The position numbers and the translations under genes were made by a program. The notes beneath the pieces are model-generated. The model was not told the origin of the DNA, did not search any database, and was given only the letters and a program-made list of their open reading frames with translations. A stretch of 64,000 nt of DNA, from assembly GCF_003711225.1 (NCBI RefSeq), contig NZ_CP031030.1, positions 6,437,501-6,501,500 of the forward strand. Direction: 5' to 3'. Of this stretch, positions 19,194-27,601 are shown piece by piece (position 1 is the first letter of the stretch; each line of letters begins with the position of its first letter). This DNA is from Runella sp. SP2 (GTDB lineage: Bacteria > Bacteroidota > Bacteroidia > Cytophagales > Spirosomataceae).

Positions 19194-19694
19194 ATGCGTA
19201 CCCTTCTTGCCTTCTTGTTACTCATGTTTTCGTGGTTGAAACCCAACGCCCAAACCAATAGCCGTGCCTATAAAGTAATGCTCGAAGGCATGTATAAACA
19301 TACGGTGCCTACGGTGAGTTGTACCGATTTAAAAAAGGAACTCAAAAACGTGGTGTTGCTTGATACCCGCGCTAAAAACGAATACGACGTGAGCCATCTT
19401 CCCGAAGCGCGTTGGGTGGGCTACGATGAATTTAATCCAAAATCCGTAGCTGATTTGCCCAAAAATACCCCGATTGTGGTCTATTGTACGGTGGGTGTCC
19501 GTAGTGAACGGGTAGGAGAGAAACTCAAAGCTGCAGGATTTCAGAACGTTCGTAATCTGTACGGAAGCATTTTTGAGTGGGTCAATCAGGGCAATACCGT
19601 CGTGGATAACCAAGGGAAACCTACCCAAAAAGTACACGCCTATTCTCGGACGTGGGGAATTTGGCTCAACAAAGGAGAGAAAGTGTATGAGTGA
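19194..19694 (+). CDS. Exported rhodanese-like domain protein
   Basis: 166 residues with a signal peptide (MRTLLAFLLLMFSWLKPNAQ). A single rhodanese domain occupies about 40-135, with LLDTRAKNEYDVSHLPEARW (CH2A-like) and the active-site loop CTVGVRSE, whose Cys would carry the persulfide. It starts 2 bases after the hisH stop, so translation is probably coupled, although no functional link to histidine synthesis is evident. Likely a periplasmic sulfurtransferase or sulfur carrier; the substrate is unknown. Confidence 0.85.
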   Translation: MRTLLAFLLLMFSWLKPNAQTNSRAYKVMLEGMYKHTVPTVSCTDLKKELKNVVLLDTRAKNEYDVSHLPEARWVGYDEFNPKSVADLPKNTPIVVYCTVGVRSERVGEKLKAAGFQNVRNLYGSIFEWVNQGNTVVDNQGKPTQKVHAYSRTWGIWLNKGEKVYE

Positions 19695-19764
19695 GTTTTA
19701 GAACGATGAGACATTAGTTATAAGAGATGAGTTATGAGAGATAAGACTGATTGAAGATACTACG

Positions 19765-20343
19765 ATGGGCGATTTTTTGGACAAAAATTACTGGGACGAA
19801 CGTTATTTGAACCACCAAACTGGCTGGGATATTGGCTACGTGTCACCACCTTTGAAACAGTTTTTTGATACCCTCACCGACAAACACCTCCGTATTCTTA
19901 TTCCTGGGGGTGGAAATAGCTATGAAGCAGCTTACTTGCTCGAGCAAGGATTTGACAACGTAACGGTGGTGGATATTTCGGAAGTGGTATGCCAACGTTT
20001 GGTAGATGACTACCAAAAAAAAGGATTACAAGTCGTTTGTGGGGATTTTTTTGAACATTCGGGCGTGTATGATCTCATTGTGGAGCAAACCTTTTTCTGC
20101 GCCATTTCTCCTTCATTGCGAACTAACTATGTCCAAAAAATGGTGAAATTGTTGTCGGAAGACGGACTACTTGCGGGACTTTTGTTCAATCGTGCCTTTG
20201 AAGGCGGGCCGCCTTTTGGCGGAAGTGTGGCAGAGTACCAAGCCTTTTTCGATAAGGCTGGTTTTAAAGTTACCTTCGATTTGGCTCCTGCTTCTATTCC
20301 ACCACGAGCAAGAAGTGAAGTGTTTTTTACGGCAAAAAAATAA
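19765..20343 (+). CDS. TPMT-family SAM-dependent methyltransferase
   Basis: 192 residues, cytosolic. The start KNYWDERYLNHQTGWDIG and the motif ILIPGGGNSYEAAYL (SAM-binding motif I, with GGG for GxG) are typical of the thiopurine methyltransferase-like group; VDISEVVCQRL holds the acidic ribose-binding residue, and VEQTFFCAISP corresponds to motif IV. In bacteria these enzymes methylate thiols, selenium or tellurium compounds, or small toxic molecules; the substrate here cannot be told. It lies 70 bases after the rhodanese gene, possibly in the same unit. Confidence 0.85.
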   Translation: MGDFLDKNYWDERYLNHQTGWDIGYVSPPLKQFFDTLTDKHLRILIPGGGNSYEAAYLLEQGFDNVTVVDISEVVCQRLVDDYQKKGLQVVCGDFFEHSGVYDLIVEQTFFCAISPSLRTNYVQKMVKLLSEDGLLAGLLFNRAFEGGPPFGGSVAEYQAFFDKAGFKVTFDLAPASIPPRARSEVFFTAKK

Positions 20344-20415
20344 ACGCCACCCACAAGAGCAGCGTCTATTGGCAATCCTAAACCCTAACTACATTAAAAA
20401 ATAGGATACAAATGA

Positions 20416-20667
20416 TTAGTCGGCAAGTGTCGTTAAGAAACGAACGATTTTAGTAACCGTCGAAACTGCTTGACGAGTGCCTTCGGCACCTTTCTGCGCT
20501 TGCTGCGTCACTTCTTTCAAAAGCGAACGCTGTGGCACCACTTCCTTCTTTACTTGGCTTGCCTCTTGCATAGCTTTGCGGGTAGCAAAAACATTGTGTG
20601 GGCGGCCAATTGAAAAGGCTGAAGAACTTAACAAACACAGAACGGCGGCGAAGGTAATGGCTTTCAT
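20416..20667 (-). CDS. Small exported protein of unknown function
   Basis: 83 residues starting MKAITFAAVLCLLSSSAFS, a clear signal peptide. The mature part is polar, Lys/Gln-rich and helical (AMQEASQVKKEVVPQRSLLKEVTQQAQKG). The frame stays open to an upstream ATG at 20823, but the promoter at 20729-20760 lies between, so the start at 20667 is preferred. No family recognised. Convergent with the methyltransferase gene. Confidence 0.6.
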   Translation of the reverse strand: MKAITFAAVLCLLSSSAFSIGRPHNVFATRKAMQEASQVKKEVVPQRSLLKEVTQQAQKGAEGTRQAVSTVTKIVRFLTTLAD

Positions 20668-20728
20668 GACTGTATGAGTTTTGATGGTGATTTTGATGGT
20701 TGATTTGTCTTCTGGCTGAATGTTGAAA

Positions 20729-20760
20729 CAAAGATATGTGTTTTGTCTGGTATTATGCAA
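20729..20760 (-). promoter_or_regulatory. Bacteroidota-type promoter of the small exported protein
   Basis: Minus strand: TTG (20760-20758), a 21-base spacer and TATCTTTG (20736-20729). It decides the start of the gene at 20667 by excluding the longer open frame. Confidence 0.6.
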
Positions 20761-21014
20761 TACAAAGTACCTTGTTTTTTGTTTGATTCGTGTTAAGCGG
20801 CAAATTTTAAGGACGAATGGCAAGTCATTTTTCTTGTACTGAAATAATTCCTTTCATCCAATAACCGTTGCCTCTAGCGGCGTCGATTATATGATGCAAA
20901 GGTGGTATGAAAGGTTGCATCACACCAAAAAAAATTGACAAACTGGCTCTTCTGCCCGATGAATCGGGTAAAATGCTGGGTGAAATGAAAAAGGGAATTG
21001 TTGAGGCGAATAGA

Positions 21015-21728
21015 TTAGGGTTCTCTTAGGTACATGGTTTTTCTTTCCCCCAGCACCGTCAATATATCGTTGTTGATGTTGTACCGTCCTTCTTTTGATT
21101 CAAGCACAAATGCTCCCGATATAAAAATGGCAGAATAGAGATACTCATTTACGATGTACCACTTAAGTTCGAGGGGAAAAGAATCCTTTTCTGAACCTAG
21201 ATCCATGCCTTCTATTCGCATCTCGCCCTCTTTAAAGAAGTGTTTTTTAGTGTGGCTAAGAGGCAGTTCATTTTTATAATCCGTCTCAGAAATAACCTTC
21301 CATGGCCCCACCAAATCGGTATCTAGCCTGGGTTTTTCAAAATACGCCTCTAAATGGAAAGTAGTATCGTTGTTTTTACGTTCTAACCTTAGCGAGACAG
21401 TCGTTTCTTGAAAAGGGGGTGTGTTGTTTAAAAAAACGATAGTTGCGTCCAATTTATCGCTCTTCAGTGCTCCCGTCAGAGGGGAGGTGCCGAGCGTTTT
21501 ATGATGTAAAAGGGCTTTTAATTCTCCATTTATTAAAGTCCCCTCTAAACCATGATTACTGTAATAACTGGTGTAAAAAGTACCTGTGACTTTCTCTTTA
21601 GAAACGTTGAGTGACAACACACATGGCTGTTCCATGAATGTACCTTCATATAAGCCTATTAGATTCTGTTGGGCATAGGCAGAGGCAATTAAGGAAAGAT
21701 AGCCAAGAAGAAAATAGAATAATCGCAT
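21015..21728 (-). CDS. Exported protein of unknown function
   Basis: 237 residues. The N-terminus MRLFYFLLGYLSLIASAYAQQ is a signal peptide. The rest is beta-rich, with repeated short strands (GLYEGTFMEQPCVLSLNVS, VTGTFYTSYYSNHGLEGTLI), suggesting a small beta-barrel or lipocalin-like fold; the pattern recalls periplasmic proteins that bind lipids, but I recognise no family. Single gene with its own promoter (21804-21833). Confidence 0.65.
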   Translation of the reverse strand: MRLFYFLLGYLSLIASAYAQQNLIGLYEGTFMEQPCVLSLNVSKEKVTGTFYTSYYSNHGLEGTLINGELKALLHHKTLGTSPLTGALKSDKLDATIVFLNNTPPFQETTVSLRLERKNNDTTFHLEAYFEKPRLDTDLVGPWKVISETDYKNELPLSHTKKHFFKEGEMRIEGMDLGSEKDSFPLELKWYIVNEYLYSAIFISGAFVLESKEGRYNINNDILTVLGERKTMYLREP

Positions 21729-21803
21729 TGTGGGAGGTTGATAACGGCTAAATAATCAGTAGCTTACTATAATTATAAAAACTATATAAGCTAAGTAGCT
21801 AGG

Positions 21804-21833
21804 CAAAGTTAGTTTCTATTATTTGTTATTCAA
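21804..21833 (-). promoter_or_regulatory. Bacteroidota-type promoter
   Basis: Minus strand: TTG (21833-21831), 19 bases, TAACTTTG (21811-21804), 76 bases before the ATG at 21728. A near-ideal match to the consensus. The spacer from 21729 to 22007 is AT-rich and shows no gene. Confidence 0.65.
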
Positions 21834-22007
21834 CAGGCTTAGTTGGCTGACAATCTGAATTTTACAATTAACAGATAACGATTAACTATTAACGGGCTGT
21901 TACTTAGGCTGTACAGAATTTGATTATTTTTCACACAACAACGAGTTACAAAACGCATGAGGCGGAGCTTGAAATAACTCGCCTCATAACCGTTTTGACG
22001 TGTATTT

Positions 22008-22796
22008 TTATCCCCTTTGGCGGGCTGCCTCGTAGATAATCATTCCCGCAGCCACTGATACATTCAGGGAAGCTACTTTTCCAGTCATTGGAATTTTTAC
22101 GGCCATGTTTGCGCGGCGAATCACATCAATGGATACGCCATCTTCTTCCGAGCCCATCACAATAGCCGTAGGCGTTGTAAAGTCAATATTTGAAGTAACT
22201 TGTGCCGCTTTTTCGGTACAAACTACAACCTGAACACCGCTATCTTGCAAATACTGCACTGTATCTATCAAGTTATTTTCGCGACAGACAGGAAGGTGAT
22301 TGAGCGCCCCTGAAGAGGTTTTGAGGGCGTCGCTATTGATTTGGGCTGCGCCACGCATAGGGACTACCAACGCATGAACACCCATACACTCAGCCGTACG
22401 GGCAATAGCTCCAAAGTTACGGACATCGGTGATGCGGTCGAGAAGCAACAATAACGGCACTTCGCCTCTTTCGTAGATGTCTGCCAATACGTTGTGAAGC
22501 GAAACGTAGCGAATCGCGGACATAAACGCAATGACACCTTGGTGGTTTTTTCCCGTAATATTGTTCAGTTTTTCCATCGGAACGCGCTGAACGGGTATTT
22601 CGCGCTCGTTGGCTAACTGAATCACTTCGGCGAAACTCTGCTCGCGATAGACCATAATTTTATCAATTTCGGTCCCCGCACGGAGTGCTTCTAAAAGCGG
22701 TTGTAACCCAAAAATAAGCTCTTTTTCGCGAGCCTTGTCCACGGGTTTGGTGGTATGAATGCGGCGTTTTGGATTTTCGTCTCGTTGGTATGCCAT
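22008..22796 (-). CDS. rlmB: 23S rRNA 2'-O-methyltransferase (RlmB/TrmH family)
   Basis: 262 residues. SpoU/TrmH-type enzymes have a deep trefoil knot that binds SAM; RlmB methylates G2251 of 23S rRNA. The N-terminal substrate-binding part (ELIFGLQPLLEALRAG to about 85) is followed by the catalytic domain with LLLLDRITDVRNFGAIARTA (motif 1 with Asn and Arg), VMGSEEDGV (motif 2) and IPMTGKVASLNVSVAAGM (motif 3). The start is set at 22796 (MAYQRDENPKRR): the frame extends to 22862, but that part runs through the terminator of the rpmA unit. The gene lies directly after the ribosomal protein genes on the same strand. Confidence 0.92.
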   Translation of the reverse strand: MAYQRDENPKRRIHTTKPVDKAREKELIFGLQPLLEALRAGTEIDKIMVYREQSFAEVIQLANEREIPVQRVPMEKLNNITGKNHQGVIAFMSAIRYVSLHNVLADIYERGEVPLLLLLDRITDVRNFGAIARTAECMGVHALVVPMRGAAQINSDALKTSSGALNHLPVCRENNLIDTVQYLQDSGVQVVVCTEKAAQVTSNIDFTTPTAIVMGSEEDGVSIDVIRRANMAVKIPMTGKVASLNVSVAAGMIIYEAARQRG

Positions 22797-22821
22797 GGGA
22801 TTATTTTTAGAGCATGGTAGC

Positions 22822-22857
22822 AAAAAACCCGTCCGAATATCTTCAGACGGGTTTTTT
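22822..22857 (-). terminator. Terminator of the rplU-rpmA unit
   Basis: A perfect 12-bp inverted repeat (AAAAAACCCGTC at 22822-22833, GACGGGTTTTTT at 22846-22857), A/T-flanked on both sides, so it can work in both directions. It lies 25 bases after the rpmA stop. Confidence 0.88.
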
Positions 22858-22882
22858 ACCAAAATTTCTCTGTAAAAAAAGC

Positions 22883-23143
22883 TTATGCTTCAGCCAATTC
22901 GATATGAACAAATGACTTGTTGTCACGGCCACGGCTAAACTTAACCACACCGTTTGTCAAAGCAAAAAGCGTATAATCACGGCCTACACCTACGTTACGA
23001 CCTGGGTGGTATTTAGTACCACGCTGACGAACGATGATGTTACCCGCTACGGCTGGCTGACCACCGAAAATTTTAACGCCAAGGCGTTTACTTTCTGATT
23101 CGCGACCGTTTTTCGAACTACCTACACCTTTTTTGTGTGCCAT
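22883..23143 (-). CDS. rpmA: 50S ribosomal protein L27
   Basis: 86 residues: [20 protein letters not shown] and the [19 protein letters not shown] core are diagnostic. L27 sits at the peptidyl-transferase side of the large subunit. There is no N-terminal cleavage extension of the Firmicutes type. It follows rplU by 45 bases, the widely conserved L21-L27 pair. Confidence 0.98.
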   Translation of the reverse strand: MAHKKGVGSSKNGRESESKRLGVKIFGGQPAVAGNIIVRQRGTKYHPGRNVGVGRDYTLFALTNGVVKFSRGRDNKSFVHIELAEA

Positions 23144-23188
23144 TTCTTTAGGTATTTAAAAATTTCAAAAAGCTATTTAAGAAAAAAA

Positions 23189-23500
23189 TTAAGCTAGGAT
23201 TGCGTCGATTTTAACCTTAGTCAAAGCTTGACGGTGACCGTTTTTCTTCTCGTATCCTTTACGGCGTTTCTTTCTGAAAACGATTACTTTCTCTCCCTTA
23301 AGGTGTTCTACGATTGTAGCCTTTACACTCGCACCGTTTACCGTCGGCGCGCCTACGCTGATGGCACCTGCATTGTCCACCAACAAAACTTTGTCAAATA
23401 CGAGCGCAGCGTCCAAGTCACCAGCCAAACGGTTGGTAAAGATTTCTTGGCCCTCTTCTACTTTAAATTGCTGTCCCGCGATTTCTACGATTGCGTACAT
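23189..23500 (-). CDS. rplU: 50S ribosomal protein L21
   Basis: 103 residues, the normal length, starting MYAIVEIAGQQFKVEEGQ and ending with KVKIDAIL. It binds 23S rRNA in the large subunit (KKRRKGYEKKNGHRQALT is the basic loop). An ATG at 23530 is in frame but would add ten non-conserved hydrophobic residues, so 23500 is used. First gene of the rplU-rpmA unit. Confidence 0.97.
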   Translation of the reverse strand: MYAIVEIAGQQFKVEEGQEIFTNRLAGDLDAALVFDKVLLVDNAGAISVGAPTVNGASVKATIVEHLKGEKVIVFRKKRRKGYEKKNGHRQALTKVKIDAILA

Positions 23501-23540
23501 GATGATTATGATTAAAACAGTTTTTTCCAAAAATGGAGTG

Positions 23541-23571
23541 CAAAAATAATGGATTCCGTAGGATTTAGCAA
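23541..23571 (-). promoter_or_regulatory. Promoter of rplU-rpmA
   Basis: Minus strand: TTG (23571-23569), 20 bases, TATTTTTG (23548-23541), about 40 bases before the rplU ATG. Confidence 0.65.
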
Positions 23572-23588
23572 CTTCTGTTTGAAAAATA

Positions 23589-24404
23589 TTAGGGAATTAC
23601 TTGACATACAGGGCAAAAGTACGTAGCTCGCCCGCCTACTCGGGTCTGTGCAATGTCGGCATGGCCTTCGGGACAGCGTTTGTGTTGGTCGGGATGCTCA
23701 AACGGCGAGGCGTCCCACTCACGGGCATGAATCAAAAACGAGCGTGGAAAAAGTCCATAATTGGCCTCGTGCTCGATGGCGGTACGCAACACAAATCCAA
23801 TCGCTGAGTGAATCCGTTCAAGCTCTGACGGAGTAAGTTCATTGGCCAGCCGCTCGGGGTGTACTTTGGCTTGAAACAAGACTTCATCGACAATCCAATT
23901 GCCAATCCCTGCTACGGTACTTTGGTCGAGAAGCACAGGCTTAATCGGAGACTTACGTTTTTGGATAGTTTCAGTCAATTGTTCCAAGGTAATTTCTAAA
24001 CCATCGGGCGCAATTTTTTTTCGTTTCAAATAATCTTCTACGCTAGAAACGAGTCCAATGCGTTCAAATTTTCGAGGGCAAATAAAGCCCAAATTGAAGC
24101 CCGAACGAAAGACAAAAACGATGCGTGCGTGGCGAGGCCGAGGCAACGACGAATGATAATACTCCAAATCGCCCGTCATCCCAAAATGAAGATGTAGCGT
24201 ATGTCCCCCGTCAGTCAACGCAAACATATTTTTGCCCACCCGCCGAGTAGCCACAAACGACTGTCCCACAAGTGTTTCAGTGAGTGTGGCATAGTCGGTC
24301 GTAAGTAGTTTTCGGTCTTCTACCTCAATGGCCTCTATGGCTTGGTGAAGAGAAGTGGCTTCAAAATAATGGCGGTAGGTTTCGACTTCAGGTAGCTCAG
24401 GCAT
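23589..24404 (-). CDS. mutM: Fpg/Nei family DNA glycosylase-lyase
   Basis: 271 residues. It excises oxidised purines such as 8-oxoguanine and cleaves the abasic site. The N-terminus MPELPEVETYR supplies the catalytic Pro2 and Glu3; the conserved Lys is in VGKNMF. The helix-two-turn-helix has LLDQSTVAGIGNWIVDEVL with the Asn that contacts DNA. The C-terminal zinc finger reads CPEGH ... CPVC, so the first half offers Cys and His rather than the usual Cys-x2-Cys. Assignment to Fpg rather than Nei rests on overall resemblance and is less certain. Single gene, divergent from the helicase gene. Confidence 0.85.
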   Translation of the reverse strand: MPELPEVETYRHYFEATSLHQAIEAIEVEDRKLLTTDYATLTETLVGQSFVATRRVGKNMFALTDGGHTLHLHFGMTGDLEYYHSSLPRPRHARIVFVFRSGFNLGFICPRKFERIGLVSSVEDYLKRKKIAPDGLEITLEQLTETIQKRKSPIKPVLLDQSTVAGIGNWIVDEVLFQAKVHPERLANELTPSELERIHSAIGFVLRTAIEHEANYGLFPRSFLIHAREWDASPFEHPDQHKRCPEGHADIAQTRVGGRATYFCPVCQVIP

Positions 24405-24529
24405 GGTTAACTCGCATTAGGTTTGGTTTAGTAACTATTTTTGACACCTATTTGATTTCGTTTGGCCCTGCTTTTGATGAGGTTTTTGGCCTAAAAGCGC
24501 ACTTAGTGTCAAATCACCAATCTACTTCG

Positions 24530-24537
24530 TACCTTTG
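24530..24537 (+). promoter_or_regulatory. -7 promoter element of the DEAD-box helicase
   Basis: TACCTTTG, 29 bases before the ATG at 24566. No TTG at the expected -33 distance. Confidence 0.4.
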
Positions 24538-24565
24538 CAGAATCAACCTCTGATATTAGCTGCAA

Positions 24566-25831
24566 ATGAAGTTTGAAGATTATCACATCTCTGGCGTTGT
24601 AAAACAAAACCTCGAAAAACTAGGTTTTCGCCGCCCCACTGACATCCAATACAAAGCGATTCCGTCGATTTTGAAAGGAGAAGATGTATTGGCCATTGCT
24701 CAAACGGGAACGGGAAAAACGGCCGCTTTTGCGATTCCGATTCTTCATTTGCTCCACGAGCGCAAACGCAATTCTCGCCGCCCTGACGGCGTAAAATGCG
24801 TGGTCATGGTGCCTACGCACGAGTTAGCGCTACAAATCACGGAGGTATTTGAACGCCTTGGCAAAGGAAGCGACGTAAAAACGTTGGCGTTGTTTGGCGG
24901 AGTAGCCCAAGATCCGCAAATCGCCCGCCTCGACAAGGGTATGGACATTGTGGTAGCCACGCCAGGGCGTTTGTTTGACTTGGTGAGCCAAGGTCATTTA
25001 CGCCTCGAACGCGTGGAGTTATTAGTACTCGACGAAGCCGACCACATGCTCGATTTGGGTTTTATCAAAGACATTCGCGACTTGCTCAAACACTTGCCCC
25101 GCCGTCGGCAAACGCTGTTTTTTTCGGCAACGATTGATGATAAAATCAAAAAATTGGCCTATTCCATCATTCACAGTGCGGCTATTCGGATTCAGATTTC
25201 ACCCAAAGACCCTGTATCTAAAAACGTTGACCATTTTGTTACGTACGTCGAGATGGACGACAAACGCTTTTTCTTAGAACGCCTCATCAACGAGCACCCA
25301 GACAGCAAAATCATGGTGTTTGTGCGGACTAAAGTGCGTGCCGAACGGGTGGCTCATGCCCTCGAGCGCATGGAGATTCAGAGCATGACGCTGCACGGTG
25401 ACAAAGAGCAAAAAGAGCGTTCGTTGGCACTAGGAGCGTTTAAAAGTGGTAAAACCAAGGTGTTGATTGCGACCGACATCAGTGCCCGTGGAATCGATAT
25501 TCCAAACGTGGACTATGTGATTAACTACGACTTGCCCGACGAGGTCGAAAACTACGTACACCGCGTGGGGCGTACGGGCCGTGGGACACAACGCGGAAGC
25601 GCGGTATCGTTTTGCAGTACGGAGGAAAAACCGAAACTGGCCGCCATTGAAGAATACGTAGGAAAACCTGTTACGGTACTCCAACTCAGCAAAGCCGAAT
25701 ACGACGGTATTGTGGACACAAGCAACGACCCCGCAGGCAATATCAAGTCGCTTCTCCAAGAAATTGAAGACCTCGAAGCCGACAAAAAACTCCGTCAGGG
25801 AAGAAAGAGAGGAAAGAAAAAACGAGGATAG
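24566..25831 (+). CDS. DEAD-box ATP-dependent RNA helicase
   Basis: 421 residues, cytosolic. All family motifs can be read: Q motif (GFRRPTDIQ), I (AQTGTGKT), Ia (PTHELALQ), II (VLDEADHMLDLG), III (SAT), IV (IMVFVRTK), V (ATDISARGIDIPNV) and VI (HRVGRTGRG). The C-terminus is a short basic tail (KKLRQGRKRGKKKRG) that may bind RNA, as in RhlE-type proteins. Likely roles are ribosome assembly, mRNA turnover or cold growth. Single gene, divergent from mutM. Confidence 0.95.
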   Translation: MKFEDYHISGVVKQNLEKLGFRRPTDIQYKAIPSILKGEDVLAIAQTGTGKTAAFAIPILHLLHERKRNSRRPDGVKCVVMVPTHELALQITEVFERLGKGSDVKTLALFGGVAQDPQIARLDKGMDIVVATPGRLFDLVSQGHLRLERVELLVLDEADHMLDLGFIKDIRDLLKHLPRRRQTLFFSATIDDKIKKLAYSIIHSAAIRIQISPKDPVSKNVDHFVTYVEMDDKRFFLERLINEHPDSKIMVFVRTKVRAERVAHALERMEIQSMTLHGDKEQKERSLALGAFKSGKTKVLIATDISARGIDIPNVDYVINYDLPDEVENYVHRVGRTGRGTQRGSAVSFCSTEEKPKLAAIEEYVGKPVTVLQLSKAEYDGIVDTSNDPAGNIKSLLQEIEDLEADKKLRQGRKRGKKKRG

Positions 25832-26016
25832 GGGCTTGCTTTCAAACCTGATTCATCTTACTACTAAGATCTAGCTCCTCGGGAGCAATAAATACTAGCT
25901 TTCTGTTTTAATGCGTTCAACCTAGTTCTTGATAAAAATTAGAGACATGCTACTCTAGGTATCAAGGCGTGCAATAAGTTTTTCTTCCCGTACTCCTACA
26001 TACTTCAAGAATTATG

Positions 26017-26024
26017 TATATTTG
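26017..26024 (+). promoter_or_regulatory. -7 promoter element before the antitoxin-like gene
   Basis: TATATTTG, 26 bases before the ATG at 26051; -33 half not evident. The 219-base spacer 25832-26050 otherwise shows nothing. Confidence 0.35.
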
Positions 26025-26050
26025 TTAACAAAGAAATCTGTAAACCACTC

Positions 26051-26293
26051 ATGGACATTCAAGCCCACAAATTAGAATTTTTGTCAGAGTATCTTCGAGT
26101 TAATGATGAAACGATACTACTCAAATTGTCTAATCTTTTGCGTCAAGAGCGTCAAAAACGCGTAAAAGATAAGTTGAAACCCATGACTCAGGAAGAACTA
26201 TCAAGCAAACTCAAAAGAGCAGAAAACGATATTCTGGAAGGTAACGTAATGAACCAAGAAGAGATTGAAGCCTTTTTCAAGAAGAGACCCTAA
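26051..26293 (+). CDS. Small antitoxin-like protein without a toxin partner
   Basis: 80 residues: MDIQAHKLEFLSEYLRVND, then a basic helical stretch (LLRQERQKRVKDKLKPM) and a C-terminal EELSSKLKRAENDILEGNV ... EEIEAFF segment. The layout resembles small Bacteroidota addiction-module components that pair with ParE/RelE toxins: an N-terminal dimerisation helix and an acidic C-terminal arm with an ILEGNV-like turn. No toxin gene follows; the next gene, 24 bases on, is on the other strand. An orphan antitoxin or a regulatory protein; family assignment is tentative. Confidence 0.5.
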   Translation: MDIQAHKLEFLSEYLRVNDETILLKLSNLLRQERQKRVKDKLKPMTQEELSSKLKRAENDILEGNVMNQEEIEAFFKKRP

Positions 26294-26317
26294 GCACCTC
26301 AGGTTATAATCCCACCC

Positions 26318-27595
26318 TCAAAACCCCACTCGAAACACCGTTTTACCCACTTCTTCGGTTTGGAGTGAGGCTGAGAAGCCGTGGTTGTGCAAAATCTCAC
26401 GCACAAGGGTAAGACCAATCCCCTGCCCGTTTTTCTTGGTAGAAAAAAATGGGGTAAACAACTGAGCCGCCACGTCGGCGGAGATTCCTGCGCCGCTGTC
26501 GATGATTTCTAACTGGGACGGAGATGTTTTGAAGACGACTTTTCCACCACTTCCGATGCTTTCAAACGCATTTTTAATCACGTTTACCAGCACTTGTTCC
26601 AACTGCTGACGGTCGGCGTCGAGCCAAATCGGCTGGGGGTGAAGCGCCCATTCCAATGTTATTTCGCGGCTTCGGGCGTTGAATTCCATCAATTTGGCCA
26701 TGTTTTCAAGCAATTCGTGCAAGTCAAGGCGCTGTTTTTGGGGCATTGGTAAACGGACAATGTCCGCAAAATTTCGCATAAACTGATTCAGGTGGTCGTT
26801 GCGTTCCATCGCTATCCGCACCGCGCTTTGGACGTCAGGGTTTTCGCCCAAATAATATAAAGTCGAGTCTAAAATCGAGTTAACGGCTCCAATTGAGTTG
26901 TTGACTTCGTGCGCCATCAAGCGAATGACTTTCCCATAGGCATTTTTTTCGGCGGCCAAAATCTCCGCCGTTAGTTCTTCCAACATCACAAAATACCGAG
27001 GAAAACCGCGGTCGATAAAATGGGCTTTTTGGCATTTAAAGAGCGCTACCCCGTTGAAATTGAACGTACGTGCTTCGCCCGTTTTCAAACGACTCAATGC
27101 TTGTAGTATCGGATGTGAGCTTTCGGTCAGCGACTGCTGAAGAAGTTGTCGAGCAGGTATTCCCACTATTTCTTCAGCCTTGGGGTTTAGGTCGGTGATG
27201 TGTTGGTCAAAATCCAACATCAATATCCCCGTTGGCGAAGTGGCAACGAGTTTTTGGAGAAAATAATGCTGTTCTTGTTGCTGTGTCCGTTCGGTACGAA
27301 GTTGGTCAATCATTTGGTTATAGACCTCAATGAGTTGATCCATTTCGTACTTGCCCGTTTTTAAAAATTTAACGTTAAAATCGCGGTCATGAATGGCTTC
27401 CACGCCCGTCATCAACAGCTTTAGCGGCTGAATCAGGTCTTGATATACCTGCCACGAAAAAAACAATGAAAGCAAAATGAACGCTTCCGAAAGTATAAAC
27501 AACAGCGGTTTTGTAAAAAAAATCGCGAACGAAAGTCCCAAGGCTACCAAATGAATGATAGCAATAAAAACGATAAATTTGGTGCCTAGTCTCAT
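26318..27595 (-). CDS. Membrane sensor histidine kinase (NtrB/NtrY-like)
   Basis: 425 residues. Two close TM helices (about 7-27 and 31-48) leave almost no periplasmic loop, so the signal is probably sensed in the membrane or cytosol. A HAMP-like linker (to about 105) and a PAS domain (about 110-215, SPTGILMLDFDQHITDLNPKA) follow. The H-box is LMAHEVNNSIGAVNS with the phosphorylated His; the N-box NVIKNAFESIG, G1 DSGAGIS and G2 GQGIGLTLV complete the ATPase domain. The absent partner nearby is the sigma-54 activator at 28425-29867, on the same strand past a divergent gene. The pair probably controls the exporter operon. Confidence 0.88.
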   Translation of the reverse strand: MRLGTKFIVFIAIIHLVALGLSFAIFFTKPLLFILSEAFILLSLFFSWQVYQDLIQPLKLLMTGVEAIHDRDFNVKFLKTGKYEMDQLIEVYNQMIDQLRTERTQQQEQHYFLQKLVATSPTGILMLDFDQHITDLNPKAEEIVGIPARQLLQQSLTESSHPILQALSRLKTGEARTFNFNGVALFKCQKAHFIDRGFPRYFVMLEELTAEILAAEKNAYGKVIRLMAHEVNNSIGAVNSILDSTLYYLGENPDVQSAVRIAMERNDHLNQFMRNFADIVRLPMPQKQRLDLHELLENMAKLMEFNARSREITLEWALHPQPIWLDADRQQLEQVLVNVIKNAFESIGSGGKVVFKTSPSQLEIIDSGAGISADVAAQLFTPFFSTKKNGQGIGLTLVREILHNHGFSASLQTEEVGKTVFRVGF

Positions 27596-27601
27596 AACTC
27601 C

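Noticed and set aside
20668-20823. Extended N-terminus for the small exported protein
   Set aside because: It would lie upstream of the promoter at 20729-20760 and would hide the signal peptide.
22797-22862. Longer start for rlmB
   Set aside because: The extra codons run through a perfect terminator stem.
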